Notes under the pieces: generated by a model | What the model was told of the DNA's origin: nothing | The model's input: the letters and a program-made list of their open reading frames with translations, nothing else | Databases searched by the model: none | Shown here: piece after piece, positions 45,957-60,888 of the stretch | Layout: every line of letters begins with the position of its first letter | How positions within the stretch are numbered: position 1 is the first letter of the stretch | From: Marasmius tenuissimus | Lineage: Eukaryota; Basidiomycota; Agaricomycetes; Agaricales; Marasmiaceae | Reading direction: 5' to 3' | DNA length: 64,000 nucleotides | Assembly: GCA_029532415.1 (NCBI GenBank) | Contig: JAQOTA010000046.1 | Span: forward strand, 1,984,001 to 2,048,000 | Translations under genes and position numbers: made by a program

Positions 45957-46346
45957 CAATACTGGAGAGGCGAAGGAAAGAGCGTCGTCCGGGGAAAAAC
46001 AAGGAGCACGGAGGCGAGGAGAACGGAGGAAATAGCCGAGGAAGCCGTACATGTTTCGCAATATCTCCTCTGTGATAGTTTTTCTGGCTGGTTTAGACGT
46101 TACATGGTAGGGTGGGATCGATGAGTCCTCGAGGATCGATCATGGTATTTTGGGTATTTCGTGTCGTCTTATTTATGTATGCATCTAGATCCATTCATTC
46201 AGGTTTGACCACTTTGGACCTAAGAGCGGTCGGGAGCTCAGCTCAGTAGACTGAACATGGGTCATAGGTAACACGCAAGAGTCGTGAGGGTAAATTAAAG
46301 CACAGAAGCAAACAAGATAAAAAGAGTAGATACGAATCATCAAGTA

Positions 46347-48456
<2,110 letters not shown>

Positions 48457-48754
48457 TCAAGGACAGCCAGGGTTGTACTAGAATGGAGCCCGCGTTCGAG
48501 GTCAGAGTTCCAGACAAGGTCGCCGAAGCCTGAATAAGGTAAGTTTTCGCACACTTGTAGGCGGTTGTGGGTGTCATCTACGCTATTTGCCCTTGTGTGG
48601 CAGGAGCTTCTCACTTGAGCAAGCCCGAGCTTAGTCATCAAAACCTAATTTTTTCGAGAGGACGCACAGCACGCACCGTCGCTGACGACTAGCAGTAAGC
48701 TTCGAAGCCAGTCCTGTTGATCTTTACTGATGAGACGCTGTTTAGAAGACCACG

Positions 48755-51700
48755 ATGGCGCCGTTCTCGAAGCCAGAGACCGTGCTCAAGCAAGCTGAGG
48801 GCCTAGTGTCCGTCGGTCAGGCTCATGCAGCACTGCAGTCTCTGACTGAAATGTTCTCTTCAAAACGATTCCGATCAACTCCATTGACCTCCCTTGAACC
48901 CATCATGAACCGATTTATCGAGCTCTGTGTCGATATGCGGAAAGGACGCACGGCGAAGGAAGGATTAATGCAATACAAAAACATCGCACAGAACACCAGC
49001 GTGCAAAGCATCGAAACAGTCATCATGCGATTTGTTCAGTTGGCTGACGCGAAGGTGAAAGAGGCACAGGAGAAAGCAGCTGTTCAGGTCGCTGTCGATG
49101 TCGATGATCTTGAGGCGAGCGAGACACCGGAGAGCATCTTGTTGGGTGCAGTCAGCGGTGATCAAAGCAAGGACAGGACGGACAGAGCTCTAGTGACGCC
49201 CTGGCTGAAGTTCCTTTGGGAGAGCTATCGGACCTCACTGGAGACTTTGAAGAACAATGCCCGGCTGGAATCCATATATCAGGTACCAAATATCGTGCTT
49301 CACAATATGCTCGTGCTCACAGTTTCTTGCAGCAAATTGCCCAGCAAGCTTTCAAATTCTGTCTCAAGCACCAGCGAAAAGTCGAATTCCGAAGACTGTG
49401 CGAGACCCTGCGTCTTCACCTTGCCAACGTCGCGAAATATTCACATCAGGCCCACTCTATCAATCTCTCAGATCCAGATACCTTGCAGCACCATTTGGAT
49501 ACCCGTTTCGCGCAGCTCAATACCTCTGTCGAGCTTGAGCTTTGGCAGGAAGCATTCCGATCTGTTGAAGATGTTCACAACCTCCTCACAATGGCTAAAA
49601 AGGCGCCTCGCCCAGCGATGATGGCCAACTACTACGAGAAGCTTACCAAGATCTTCTTAATGAGCGGGAACGCTTTGTATCATGCAGCAGCATGGGGCAA
49701 ATACTACGCGATCGTAACCAGCATTGGTGGAAAGTCCAATGAAGAGCTGAGCAAGCTTGCCGGCCAAGTCCTTGTCAGTGCCCTTGCGGTTCCTGTCGGA
49801 TTACATTCCGACGAGCCTGAGGAGGCAAAGGGCAAGGCTGGGCGCCTGACCTCCCTCCTCGGACTGACTAAGACCCCGACTCGAGCAGGCTTGCTCAAGG
49901 ACGCTGTAAGCTTTCGTTTCTCTGTCACCTATGAAGTCTCTCATTCATAAGGACGGTTATACAGTTATCTCGAGATGTTCTCAAACTCTCCCCAGCGCCT
50001 GTCAAGGCTCTCTACCAACTCCTCGAAGTGACTTTCGACCCTGTGTCGTTGTGCTCCTCTATCGCCCCTCTGTTGAACTCCTTGACATCGGAAGCCAATT
50101 CATCGTATGCTTCCTACCTACCTCTCCTCCATCAGGCTCTCCTCTCTCGGCTCTTTTCCCACCTCTCCCAGGTCTACTCTTCGATCAAAATCAGCAACGT
50201 TCTCGACCTCGTTAAGCCTCTCCGCGAGGCCAAAGTTGAGGGAGCCTACGATGACGAACAAATCGAAGCATATTTGATGGGTTGCGCCAGACGTGGCGAA
50301 CTCAACATCCGTGTGGACCATCTTGAGGGCTGTATCGTCTTCCTCGACGAGCCCTTCGCCACCACCTCCGGCGATGACTCGGCCCGCGCATCGACTTCCA
50401 CCGCTTCCACCTCAGCCGTTAGGGATAGCTCTGCCGTGCAACCTAACCTCTCCGAGCTCGTCAGAACGAGGCTTGGAGATGTAGCTTTGTGTCTACACAA
50501 TTCGATTCAAGTTCTTGATGCTCCCGCTAGGGCGTCCCAAACTGTGACTGAAGAGGAGCAGAAGGAGAAACTGACTTCCCTCGTTGCGGCAGTCGAGGCT
50601 GAGCGCAAGGCTTTGCAGCTCCGTCGTGCCATCGTGGCTCGACGAAGAGAGCTACTCGGTGAGCTGACTGCTAGGAGGGAGAAGGAGGAAGTCAGTCGAC
50701 GAGCAGAGCAGTCACGGAGGGAGAAGGAAGAGGAAGAACGCAAGTCCAGGCTGGAGATGCAGGCCAGGGAGAGAGAGCGGAATAGGAAGGAGCTTGAGCA
50801 GATTAGGCAGCAGGAGACGGATAAACTCGCCAAGGGAATGATCCAAACCGGAATGCTAAAGGCCGAAGATCTCGAGGTGAAGCCTTGTATGACGCCTACT
50901 CAGTTCACATCTGACAAACTTCTCCTGTATAGCGACTGCAAAAGGAACAGACCTTCGATACTGGCGATCTCATCAGTCTCCAAGTACAACACATCGAAAA
51001 GGAGAAACGAGAGACCAACCAACGGCTTCGTGTTGTGGCCAAACGAATCGATCATCTCGAGCGAGCTTACAGGAAAGAGGAGCGCCCCTTGGTCGCTCAG
51101 GATTACGAGCGTCAACGTGCAAACGACAGGGAAACCTTCAACGCCGTTCAGAAGATGCGCAAGGAAACCGCAAAGGCTGCCCATCAGCAAGACCTGGAGA
51201 CGAAGAAACGACTTTCTCGAGTAGTCGGTGACTACGAGAAGAGAAAGGAAATTCTCATTGCCAAGAAGGGAGAAGAGTTTGCGAAGAAGAGGGACACCGC
51301 CTTGCGCAAGATCGAGGAGGAGAAGGCGAAGAGAAGAAAAGCTGTGCTCGCTGCCAGGGAAGAGGAGAGGAAACAACACGAAGAGGAAGAGCGCTTCCGT
51401 CGGGAACAGGAGGAAGAGGAAAGGAGGTTGGAAGACGGTATGTATTTCGCCAGTACGAACCTTCATTTCATCCCTGACTGTTCTTCTTGCAGAACGTATT
51501 GCCGAGGAGGAGCGTCTACGCGCCGAAGAGGAGGCCGCCGCCGCTGCTGAGGAAGCCGCTAAGAGAGAGGCTGAAGAAAAGGCATCTGCAGTCCGCAAAG
51601 AGCGCGAGGCCGAACGAGCTGCTGCCGCAGAACAAGCCCGACTCCAACAACAAAGGGAAGAAGAAGCGGAGGCACGTCGGCAAGCCCGTGCACGCGAAAG

Positions 51701-52079
51701 GGAACAAGCAACAACGGCTCCCTCCAGACCCAGTCCATTTGGCAGGCAAGCAGAGGGTGGATCGGCCTGGAGACGCAGCACTCCGACCTCGTCCGTCCCC
51801 AGTACTCCTTCTCGAGCTACCAACAACGCTGCTACTCCTCCCCGTGCCGAAAGTCCTACCCCAGCGGCTGGGAAATACCGTCCAGGTGCTCTCGGTGGAG
51901 GTGGAGGCTGGAGAGCAAGGGAGGAGGCGAAAAAGGCTGCCGCTGGGCAGGGAGGTTCATCGCCAGCAACTCCAGAGACTCCAGCGGCACCAGCCAATGG
52001 CACGAAAAAGGATGATGATGGCTTCCAGGTTGTACCTGAGAGAGGAGGCGTTTGGCGCCCACGCAGGGGCCGCACCTAG
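48755..52079 (+). CDS. TIF32: Translation initiation factor eIF3 subunit a
   Basis: Five exons (48755-49282, 49333-49905, 49965-50876, 50933-51437, 51493-52079) join in phase to 3105 nt, 1034 aa. The N-terminus [24 protein letters not shown] is the standard eIF3a opening. A helical repeat and PCI region (about residues 320-500) follows, with [15 protein letters not shown] and [19 protein letters not shown]. The second half is a long charged coiled coil, rich in EEERRR blocks, that contacts eIF3b and the 40S subunit. The last 150 residues are Ala/Pro/Gly-rich and end [12 protein letters not shown]. As the eIF3 scaffold it organises 43S complex assembly in the cytoplasm. Size matches yeast Tif32 (964 aa). 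Confidence 0.96.
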
Positions 52080-52255
52080 ATTCTTGTTTGTAGTTTTTTC
52101 GTTGATTACATTGCTTACATCTAGGATGGCGGGTTATAGTACATGTACATGTAAGTTCTAGCAAGCTGTAGTCCCAAATGAGTGAGTGATGACTGTGTCC
52201 GATGTAAGCACAACAAATAAGTAAGAAGTAAAACATCCTCTATCGCTTTTGATTC

Positions 52256-55200
52256 TCATTCACCACCTCCGACATCAGATCTGGAGGTATCATGGTGAGA
52301 AATAATCTGGAAACTATGAGCGGCTAGCTTACCTCCCCACATCGAATTTTGCATCGACGAAAGTACAAGTTGAGGATCTTCATCGGAAATAGAGTCCCTT
52401 CTGTGAAGAGATTCAGTAGAAGTTCGATCCACTTTCCAGCGTTGGGGTACGCACGGGTATCTTGACCCCAAATCCGTCGACAACATGCTGATGTCGCTCC
52501 CCCGTTTGCTCCTCTGTAGGGCTGAGCCGGGACTTCCAAAGGTATTGGCATCGAGAGCAAAAGAGTCATGCGACCGAGGGAATCTGCGGTCTGGGGTGGG
52601 CGAAGGCGGAGCCGAGTCATACGCTGAGGAGATATCTCTTGAATACTGGGGAGTTTCGGGCATGCCGTCCACAATGATGGCGGGTATATCTATTGATGAA
52701 GGTCAGAGCAGCCTCGCATACATGGGAAGGGGGCTACAGACCTTGAGATTGCTCCAGTTTCGACAAACGCTTTTGTTCCAGATGTGCGAGGAATCGACGC
52801 CGATGGTGAATGGTACGTAATAATGAATGAACGCGGTCGAGGTTGACCAAGTCAGTTACGAGACGGTTGGTTTCCGAGCGCACCACCAGATCGTTCAGGC
52901 TATACGTATATGAGGATCAGAGACCAGGTAGATCCAAAATAGTTTCGCTCACATCAATGCTTCATGGTCCACAATGAGCTTGTGGTGTGCAAGAAGGAGA
53001 AGCATATCCGTGAATGATATGCCCTTGCCTGGTGAGATGGAGGCCTCGTGATAGAGCCGACCGTATGTGGCTTTCCGTTTTCGGATCGCGGTGTAGTCAA
53101 TTGCGCCCAGTATTCGATTGAGCTTGTCGGTGTCAACCCCTCCCTCCATCGTAGGGTCCCGGCAAGCCGCTAAAAGGTTCGGAGTGTTGTACTCGATCGG
53201 ATAGATTCGAGCTTCAAATACTCCGCTGAGTTTCTGGTGGGTCTTTGAGAACGGAAGAAGGGCGTTGATTACGAGAAACACGTACGCCGAAGAATCGAAC
53301 AAAATTCTGTCGTTCCAGGTATCCCGTCTTCGGATTTGCAAACTCGGCCCATACCTTTTTGAAGGAACGCATCTGTTCTCGGGTTATAGCCTTGGCGCCG
53401 CCGGTGGATTGGAAAACGTATGAGAAACTGTCGACAACCACACCTGCAAGAGTTGTCAGCAGTCGTCGTTGTTCGATGTGGAGGGTATAAATACCAGTAA
53501 ATAGATTGACGAAAATGTACTGAGTAGGCGATAGATTAGATAGATCCCGGGTGCTGGTAGAAGGCACTCACCATGCTGAGGATGTTCCACGCGATGAATA
53601 ATATGAACGACCAAGAAGTGCTGCCACAATCAGACTCTGGTTCCAGATCTGAAGAATTAGTACACCTCGGATATTCGAGCGCGCTACCAGAAGCAGGTTC
53701 AGTAGGAATCGCAGACATGAAGACCAACCCACTGACTAGTCGTGCATATATTCATTCCATCCTTCCCTGCGACAACAAGTTAGACTCGTCCATAGTCTTT
53801 GTTGAAACTGACTCACCCGGTACTCATGAAAGAAAGCATGACCAAGGCAGCACTTATCGAAGAATAGTTCTGGTTCACGTTCTCTCCGCCGCCCCATTTT
53901 GTCAAGCCGAAAACTTCGACTTTGAGGATCGCGAAAAACCCGAAGAAAATCAACCAAAGAAGCAAAAGGCTCAAAATTGACGGCAAACTCGCCCTGTGAG
54001 AAGAAAAGATCAGCTCCTACGAAGAAACTAAGACGGAGGACGTGCTCACATGGCCGTTTTGAAAAGCCGGTTCAAGCTATTCGTCCTCTGGACCAGTTTG
54101 AAGGCAATGCTCACGAGGAACAACTTCTGCAGCTGCTCCGAGACGAAACCGCTTTTACCGAACCGCACAATGAATGTGGATACGAAACTCCCAGCAGTGA
54201 CAACGACATCGAATAGATTCCAGCCATTGGCGCGGAAGCTGTTCCAACCAAGTCCAATGAGGCGAACAAGCACGTCGACGATGTAGACAAAGGTGATAAC
54301 AAGGAAGAAATCATCTATAAAGGGCGTTCAGTGAGCTTTACAAGGAGTAAAGTCGTAAGGAACGTACTTCTCAAGGTATCCGCGACTCCCTGGGTAGTGT
54401 AGGTTTGAGTCCTGATGTGATGGTTAGCACGGTAAAGGCCACGGGGAATGTGAAATAGAGGGAGGAGACCAACATGAGTACTATGATATGGACAATGAAT
54501 AAAAATGTCATCGCCCTTGACCACCAGCCATGCTTATGGACAGCTCGATCAAAGCACCATCCACGCCCTCCTGTAGGCCTCTTCTGCGGGCGTTTCGAGG
54601 GCCGTTGTCGTTTGAACAGTTTCTGTAAGTCAATCCACTCTCTTTGCGCCTGGGTAAGGAATGCAGTCCCAGTCCTTGAACTGAAGTTTCCGATAATAAT
54701 GCTGATAAAAAACCCCGAGTTTAGTATCGGTGCAACAACCTACGATGGAAGGTTCCCTCACCTAACGAAGAGTGTCAAGATCACAACTCCTCCAACAAGG
54801 TGGTAAACAAGGAAGAATACTGCGTTCCCCTGCGCTACATTCTGCTGCGGTTGTTCCAACTCTCCTGTGATACTCATCGCGCTCTGCATGACATCGATCC
54901 ATCCCTCGAGAGAGACAATCTCAAATAAGATAAGTAGCGAAGACTTGAAGTCGTCGAAAGAGAACTTGGTGGAAGGAGCTGGATGATCCCATACGCGCGG
55001 AGCCAAAAAGCCAAACTTTCCATCGTCAATGGGCGTGTTCGTATACTCCCCGACACATTCCAAAGCGTTCTGAACGTCCTCGTCGTTGCATTGGTTCATC
55101 TTGCCCGCGAAGATATTGAGACCCCACACGGCATATGGAATCATATACAGAACCGCAAGAACGGCTGCGTCGAAGATACGGCTGGCGCCCGAGATAATCA

Positions 55201-58200
55201 GGAATTGGAAGGAGTTTCGCATCCGGTCGAAGAGAGTGATGAGCCGCAGTACTCGAAGGGCCTTCAGCGATCTCGTCAGCCTGCTCAGACCACCAACTAC
55301 TATCAAGCCAGTCGTCACGTTGATTGTGAGACCAATCAAGATAGCTAGGTCGATGCAGTTCCATACGCTCTTGAGGTACGCATTGGGAGTGAACATGAAT
55401 CCGTCGGCGACAATCTTGATGAGAAATTCGATGAACAGGGTGATCCCAAATGCAGCCTCTGCATAATCGAACCAAGCTCGAACCCTTCCATTCTCGAGAA
55501 AATAGGTCCGGCGGTATACCGGCGTTGCGATGATCTCTGTAACGATTCCACCAATAACAGCGAGGAATATCAACATCTGGAAGATGGGATGTCCTAGCTG
55601 AGAATGCGGGGTTCCATGAATACGAATGCCATTGGCAGGCTGCACGACCTTCTGACATAACCGTCGAATGGGATTCTTTTGAGACAATAGCCAGAAGGGT
55701 TTGTCGTAAGTCGGATGGTCGCGAATGAAATCGGCCTTTTGGGCTCTTCGCTCGAAGATGGCATCGTCGATGTCAGCATTGCTAGGACCCTCGGGGGTGA
55801 CGGACGCGAGAAGTTCCCTGGGTTCAGATGGTCATCATCATGCGCCAAAGACGGGAAACAAGCAAGGGCACTCACAGATGCCGCTCCATCTCTTCATTCC
55901 CATGTGCACCCAAAGTTTCGTTTCGAACATGTCTGATAGTTGTCAGAGGCACATCCTCCATTTTTGGATCGCCGGCAAACAGTTTCTGTAACGTCCCCAA
56001 AGACTTGTTGGTGTAATGGCGCAGCCCCTGTCGCGTACCGCCAGTGGCAGTCCGATCCTAAGGACGAACCATCAGAAAAAAAATGTCGCAAAGCTCGACG
56101 ATAAATACATACCGTATTAGGCCCTCGATTGCTTCCAAACGGTCCACTGTAGTCCTGCACCAAAGCTTTTTGCATGGGCAGAACCAGATTCGAGGGAAGG
56201 TTATCGGACTTGAGCTTCACAGGATTCGCCTTGACCCATCGATACGGATTCAGTCGACGCATCCACGTAGCTGTGCCAGTCTGAACGTGTTGAGTAGCCC
56301 AATATTGGGATGCCTGCTTGCTCTTCTTCTGTTCCTCGGCAACTTGGAAATTCTCGTTGATGACGGCGATGAACATCTGGAGGACGATGACTATATGTCT
56401 GAGTCAGTATCGCCTACCAAAGAAGAACAGCACAAAAGGACTCACAGTTGGCAAATAATATCCATCCTGACAAGAATAGAATCGCAATGATAGTCTGTCC
56501 AAGGTTGGACTCTGCCTCTGCAGCGTCGTACAGGATACTCGTCCAATCCTCCGACGAAAATATCTGGTAGATGCCCAAGTACGAGTTGAAGACGTGCCCG
56601 AAATTGATCGCATTGTCATCGGCCATATCTCCACGAAGGAACTGGATGGCGAACAGACCGACGATGTAGTTGACCAGGATGAGGAAAAGGGACATGTTGA
56701 TCAAACCATACATATTACCAAAGACCGCGAGCTTTGAGGGAGGAGCAAAGAATCAGTGACGAGCAAAACGACCGCAGATATTTGACACACGTACCAGCAA
56801 CGGCTTCATCCTCGGAACGACAAGAATAACACGATAGAACCTTGCAAGCTGGAAGATGGTGAACCATGGATACAGCTCCGAGTTCTTGATCGCCGGAATC
56901 TGGATCACTGATGACCCAATAGCCAGCGCGAGATCCAACCAATTCGGTGCCCGTGTGAAGAATATTCTCCAGTCTGGTAGCGAAGCGAGGAACCTCCAAA
57001 CAATCTCAACGTCGAAGAGCATTGTGATAACGAACTCCCCCCAAGACATCAATTTCTCGTGCATGTCGGTCGAGTCGGACGTCCGGGTTGCTTGAAGAAC
57101 GAGGGATGTCAGGGCGAGGAGGACCCAAAACCACTTGCTGTAGTCATAGGCGGTCTTCAACCAGTTCTTTTTCTTTGCGTTCTGAGTATCTGGCCATGCT
57201 TCCTCTTGATCTTCTGGTAAGGGAGCCAAGCTAAGGGCTCCATGGTAAGCGATTTGTAGTCATCCAATGAGAGGTACCTACGCAGCAGCACCAAAAGCAC
57301 TTTTCTTCGTCTCCGAACGAATGGCAGAGAACGTGTTCGTGATGACGGCCACGAAAAGATTGATGAGCCAAAAGTTGAGAACGATCACGCAGATGATGAA
57401 GAATATGCTTGAGACGAAGAACTCCGAGTTGATCATGTTGTACATCAATGGTGTCCACTGCAAAATTGTGAGTCAAAGAAACTCGGAGGGCAAAAACTGA
57501 CTCACTCCATTGACAGAAGCTATTATCACCACCTGTAACGCAGAGTAGTAGATAGTGTCGAAGCTCTCCACATTTTTATGGGGATTCTCGCCCTCCCGAC
57601 AGACCTGGCCGATTGGGCAGATATACCCCTTAGGTTCAGAATCGGACGAACTACCATCGCTGGTCAAGTAAGGCATTGTGGCGAGAGTCTGACTATCGAT
57701 GTAACCACCACAAGTCTGCTCGAGAGTGATCTCTTCTTCTCCGAAAACAGGAATGACGTGACAAGCTCGTCTATACGAGCCCTTGAAAGATTGAATGCCG
57801 ATGATACTACAAACACCGTTAGTCGAAGCAACCTTCTGGCACAATAGCGCCACGTACGAGAAAAGGACCATAGCAAACACGACAAAGTACGCCACACTCG
57901 TCAAAAGTGGCCTCGCAGTCTTCAAGGAGTGCATAATCGTGGTAGTACCGCTCGTTATAGCCAGCAGCCTGGCCGTCCTAAGCACACTCATCGCCCGGAA
58001 AATACCAATGTGGTGCCCCGCACTGCGTTCTTGTCCAATCGTTGCCAACAAGAAGTTGACCCAGAAGCCGACGATCGCCACAAAGTCAAGCCTACTCCAA
58101 CTACTTCGGAGGTAAGGTACATTTCGCGAAGTCTTATGAGTAACCTGGTCAATGTTCAACCGAAAGGGGAGAGAAAGGATATCGTTGGAGCTCTTCGTAT

Positions 58201-59793
58201 CGGACTTTAGCAGGTTTGAAAGGAACGTAGGTTGTGGTGGTTCACGGATGATTTGGTGAGCATGCGAAACCTTTTCGGTGAAGGGGTTGGAAGGAGCTTG
58301 AGGGCGATGTGCAGGTGCAAAGGTGGTGTTGGTAGGCTGAGTCGAAGAGGGACCAGTAGGGATACTGCTACTAGAATGATGGAGTTCCCAAGGCCTTCTG
58401 AGATTACGCTGAAGCCTATTTAGGCGCTGTGTGAGGCTGAGCCCCCTCGAAAGAGGACCTCCTGCACCTTGCGTGAGCGACGCTTGTCGAGCAAGCGAGG
58501 CAGAAGAAGCTGCAGAGGCCTGAGCTGAGGCCATGATTGGCATATCGGCTTGTGATGAGAAAGGTGCGGTGAAAAATGTTGATGCAGGTACATCGGGATC
58601 GAAAAGAAATCCAGAAACACATATTCGAGCGAAAGCTTCAATACTTGAGAGATGACTGTCAGCTTGATTTTAACTCGAGAGAAAAAATAGAACGCACGTA
58701 AAGAGAACGAATAGTCCAAACAAAACCCAGTCCTCCCAAGTATGAAAATAGCCCTTCACCGGTTCTGGTACGTCGTCCGGATCTGAGAGCACCAAGTTCC
58801 GTGCGCCTTGTACGGTCAAAACGACAGCATTAATGATAATCAAAAGAAGTATTGTGGGTTCCGTCCATCTAGTATCACAGTGTTAGTCGAACAAACTTTG
58901 ACAATGTACACCATGTCTACTGACTGGTTGACCAAAAGATTGTACAGAGCAAGTCGAAGCCTGCTATTAGGTCCCAAAAAGCAGATGGTCCGTCCACGTA
59001 TGGGCATACTCTTGCTGAGATCTGGTAGGTCGTCCTCTTCGCGCTTGACTCCAGGACTTTCGGTACCATCATCATCGGCCAGCCTGATCTGGTTCTCCAA
59101 TCCCTCTCCCCGAAAGTTGACGACACGGAGCGACATGCGTCGCAGGTTGTTTGACACGCTCTTTATTACGGTTCCCGTTTTCCTCAGGGGCGAGGGCGAA
59201 GCGCTATAAGTCTTGACTGTTCTCCTTCGTAAACGATTAGACTGCTCCCCTCCTTGCTCCATATCACCCGAGTCTCTCCATGTTCTCTCTGTCGGATTCC
59301 TTGACATGTTGGCCGTCAACCTCGCTTCATCATCCTCTCTGTGTCCCTCCATTTCGTCCGAGGGTCGACCAGCTAGCAATGAAGCCGTGGAAGGCCCGGA
59401 ATGAGCTGTTGAGTAGCTATGTGAGTCGTAGCGACTTGTTGGAGCAGAAAAGTCCTTGTAGGGGTCGAAACGATCATCCGTTGGTGAGTTGAAGGGATCG
59501 TCACGGTCGTTGCCGCTGACAGGCTGAAAGGGATGATTTCTAGACGGCGACGCCAGCTTCGTTCTTGGCGGTGGTAAATCAAGTGGGTGCAGTGTAAGAG
59601 GGTCCTGCCCAAATTCTTCTCTGCCTCGACTGAGTCTACGACGCGAGAAAGAGTTTTCTGGTTCAAGGGACGGTGACGGTGGTGCCGAGGCAATCCCAGC
59701 AGGGGTCCTTGTCAGGTCGATTGCAGATGTCGATGATGAATGCCGGGAAGTTCCACCTGACTGCTGCAGATAAAACTTGTCCTTTGTGCTCAT
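52256..59793 (-). CDS. CCH1: Cch1-type voltage-gated calcium channel alpha subunit
   Basis: A four-repeat channel of roughly 2,100 aa in 20 or more exons with introns of 45-70 nt. Disordered Ser/Pro-rich N-terminus (59793 to about 58920). Repeat I about 58900-57280, S4 [17 protein letters not shown]. Repeat II about 57180-56330, S4 [17 protein letters not shown]. Repeat III about 55600-54720, S4 [19 protein letters not shown]. Repeat IV about 54530-53540. Pore segments read SVNGW (I), SSEDW (II), SLEGW (III) and GEGWNEY (IV), so the filter is Asn-Glu-Glu-Glu. The cytosolic C-tail (from about 53500) has an EF-hand-like region and a charged coil. Cch1 with Mid1 forms the high-affinity calcium influx system at the fungal plasma membrane. 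Two C-terminal introns (about 52458-52405 and 52330-52280) are optional because reading through also stays open. Tail to tail with eIF3a, 176 bases apart. Confidence 0.93.
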
Positions 59794-60888
59794 TCAGAGG
59801 CGAGAAGAGAGAAAGGATAAGGAGAGCGAAATATCGAAATAGGCTATGCCATATAATTGTAGAGTAACAGTACGCGGTGCCAGCGGTTCACTCAATATCA
59901 CATCACGTAACAGCGGCTGTCTCTTCACTAAGTGCACCCATTCTCCCCTGGCACAGGAATACATTTATTCGACTCCACATGGGCACTTGATTGCAATGAC
60001 ATTTTCTGCCCGTGGTGCTGACTGGGTAGGAGGTCGCTCACTAGGTAATCCAAATAGATCTCTCTGCTCATCGACAAGATGGAAAGCCAAGTCGTTGCCA
60101 TATATCCGCAGCATCACAATCGCGTAAACCGTCGTCAAAGTGCTGGCATGGATTAACTGTGCAGGTGCCAGTAATCGGAGTATCTTGGGGCCAGTTGGTA
60201 CTCTGTTCTGTCTCAGCTAGTTGAATCTCCTCCGCCACTGAATGGCCTTGCTATGAGGACTGTCATTAGTCAATCCCGCACCAGTATAGTTCGCACAAAA
60301 GTACCTGCACTGCAGGATGAGACTCAAGGCGGAGGTGTACTACACACCCTGGGAAGTAAGTTGAACCCAAATGAAAGCCAGAGAGGGGCTCTTGACCACC
60401 AACCTCCGTGTCTCGTTGACGGTTGGGTCTCCCGGCACTTGCTCGATTCATGAAGCAGTTCTCCCAAATTAGCGGATAGCCGTCGTGGTGCTTGGTGACC
60501 GGGAATCCTTGTACAGTCCGCTTATTACTGAGGAGACGAAGGGGGGCGATTGGGACGTGAACGGTAAACCGAGCTTCTCAGAGTCGGTGGTCTTCAATCT
60601 TTCCAGTTCCCTTAGGTTCCCATTGAAGTATCGCCCCTTCGGCGGTCTCCCAGCGCCCCACCAAGACAGCCAGTATTCGGCCAGTCTCGAAACTAGGATA
60701 TCAAACTCGTGAAAGAAATTTGATTTTGTGCTACATTCCATTAGTACGTACTTAGTACGATGAAGGAGCGAGTGTTGTTCAAAAAAATCGGCGCCGTGTT
60801 ACCATACGGTAGATCATTCCTCTCTGTCATCAAGGCAATCCAACTCGTTCTCCTCAACCAGGTCATCGTGTAAGGACATGCATCGAGC
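59794..60888. other. Spacer between CCH1 and the SRA gene
   Basis: About 1.1 kb. A minus-strand open frame at 60469-60741 (90 codons; contains AEYWLSWWGAGRPPKG) is the only one with protein-like composition, but no splice chain or family was found. The left end must contain the CCH1 promoter. Confidence 0.4.

Noticed and set aside
50900..52075. 391-codon minus-strand open frame
   Set aside because: Exactly antisense to the charged coiled coil of eIF3a; repetitive codon use makes the antisense strand open.
60469..60741. 90-codon minus-strand frame downstream of the SRA gene
   Set aside because: Protein-like in part, but no family, no clear start context and no splice links; left unannotated.
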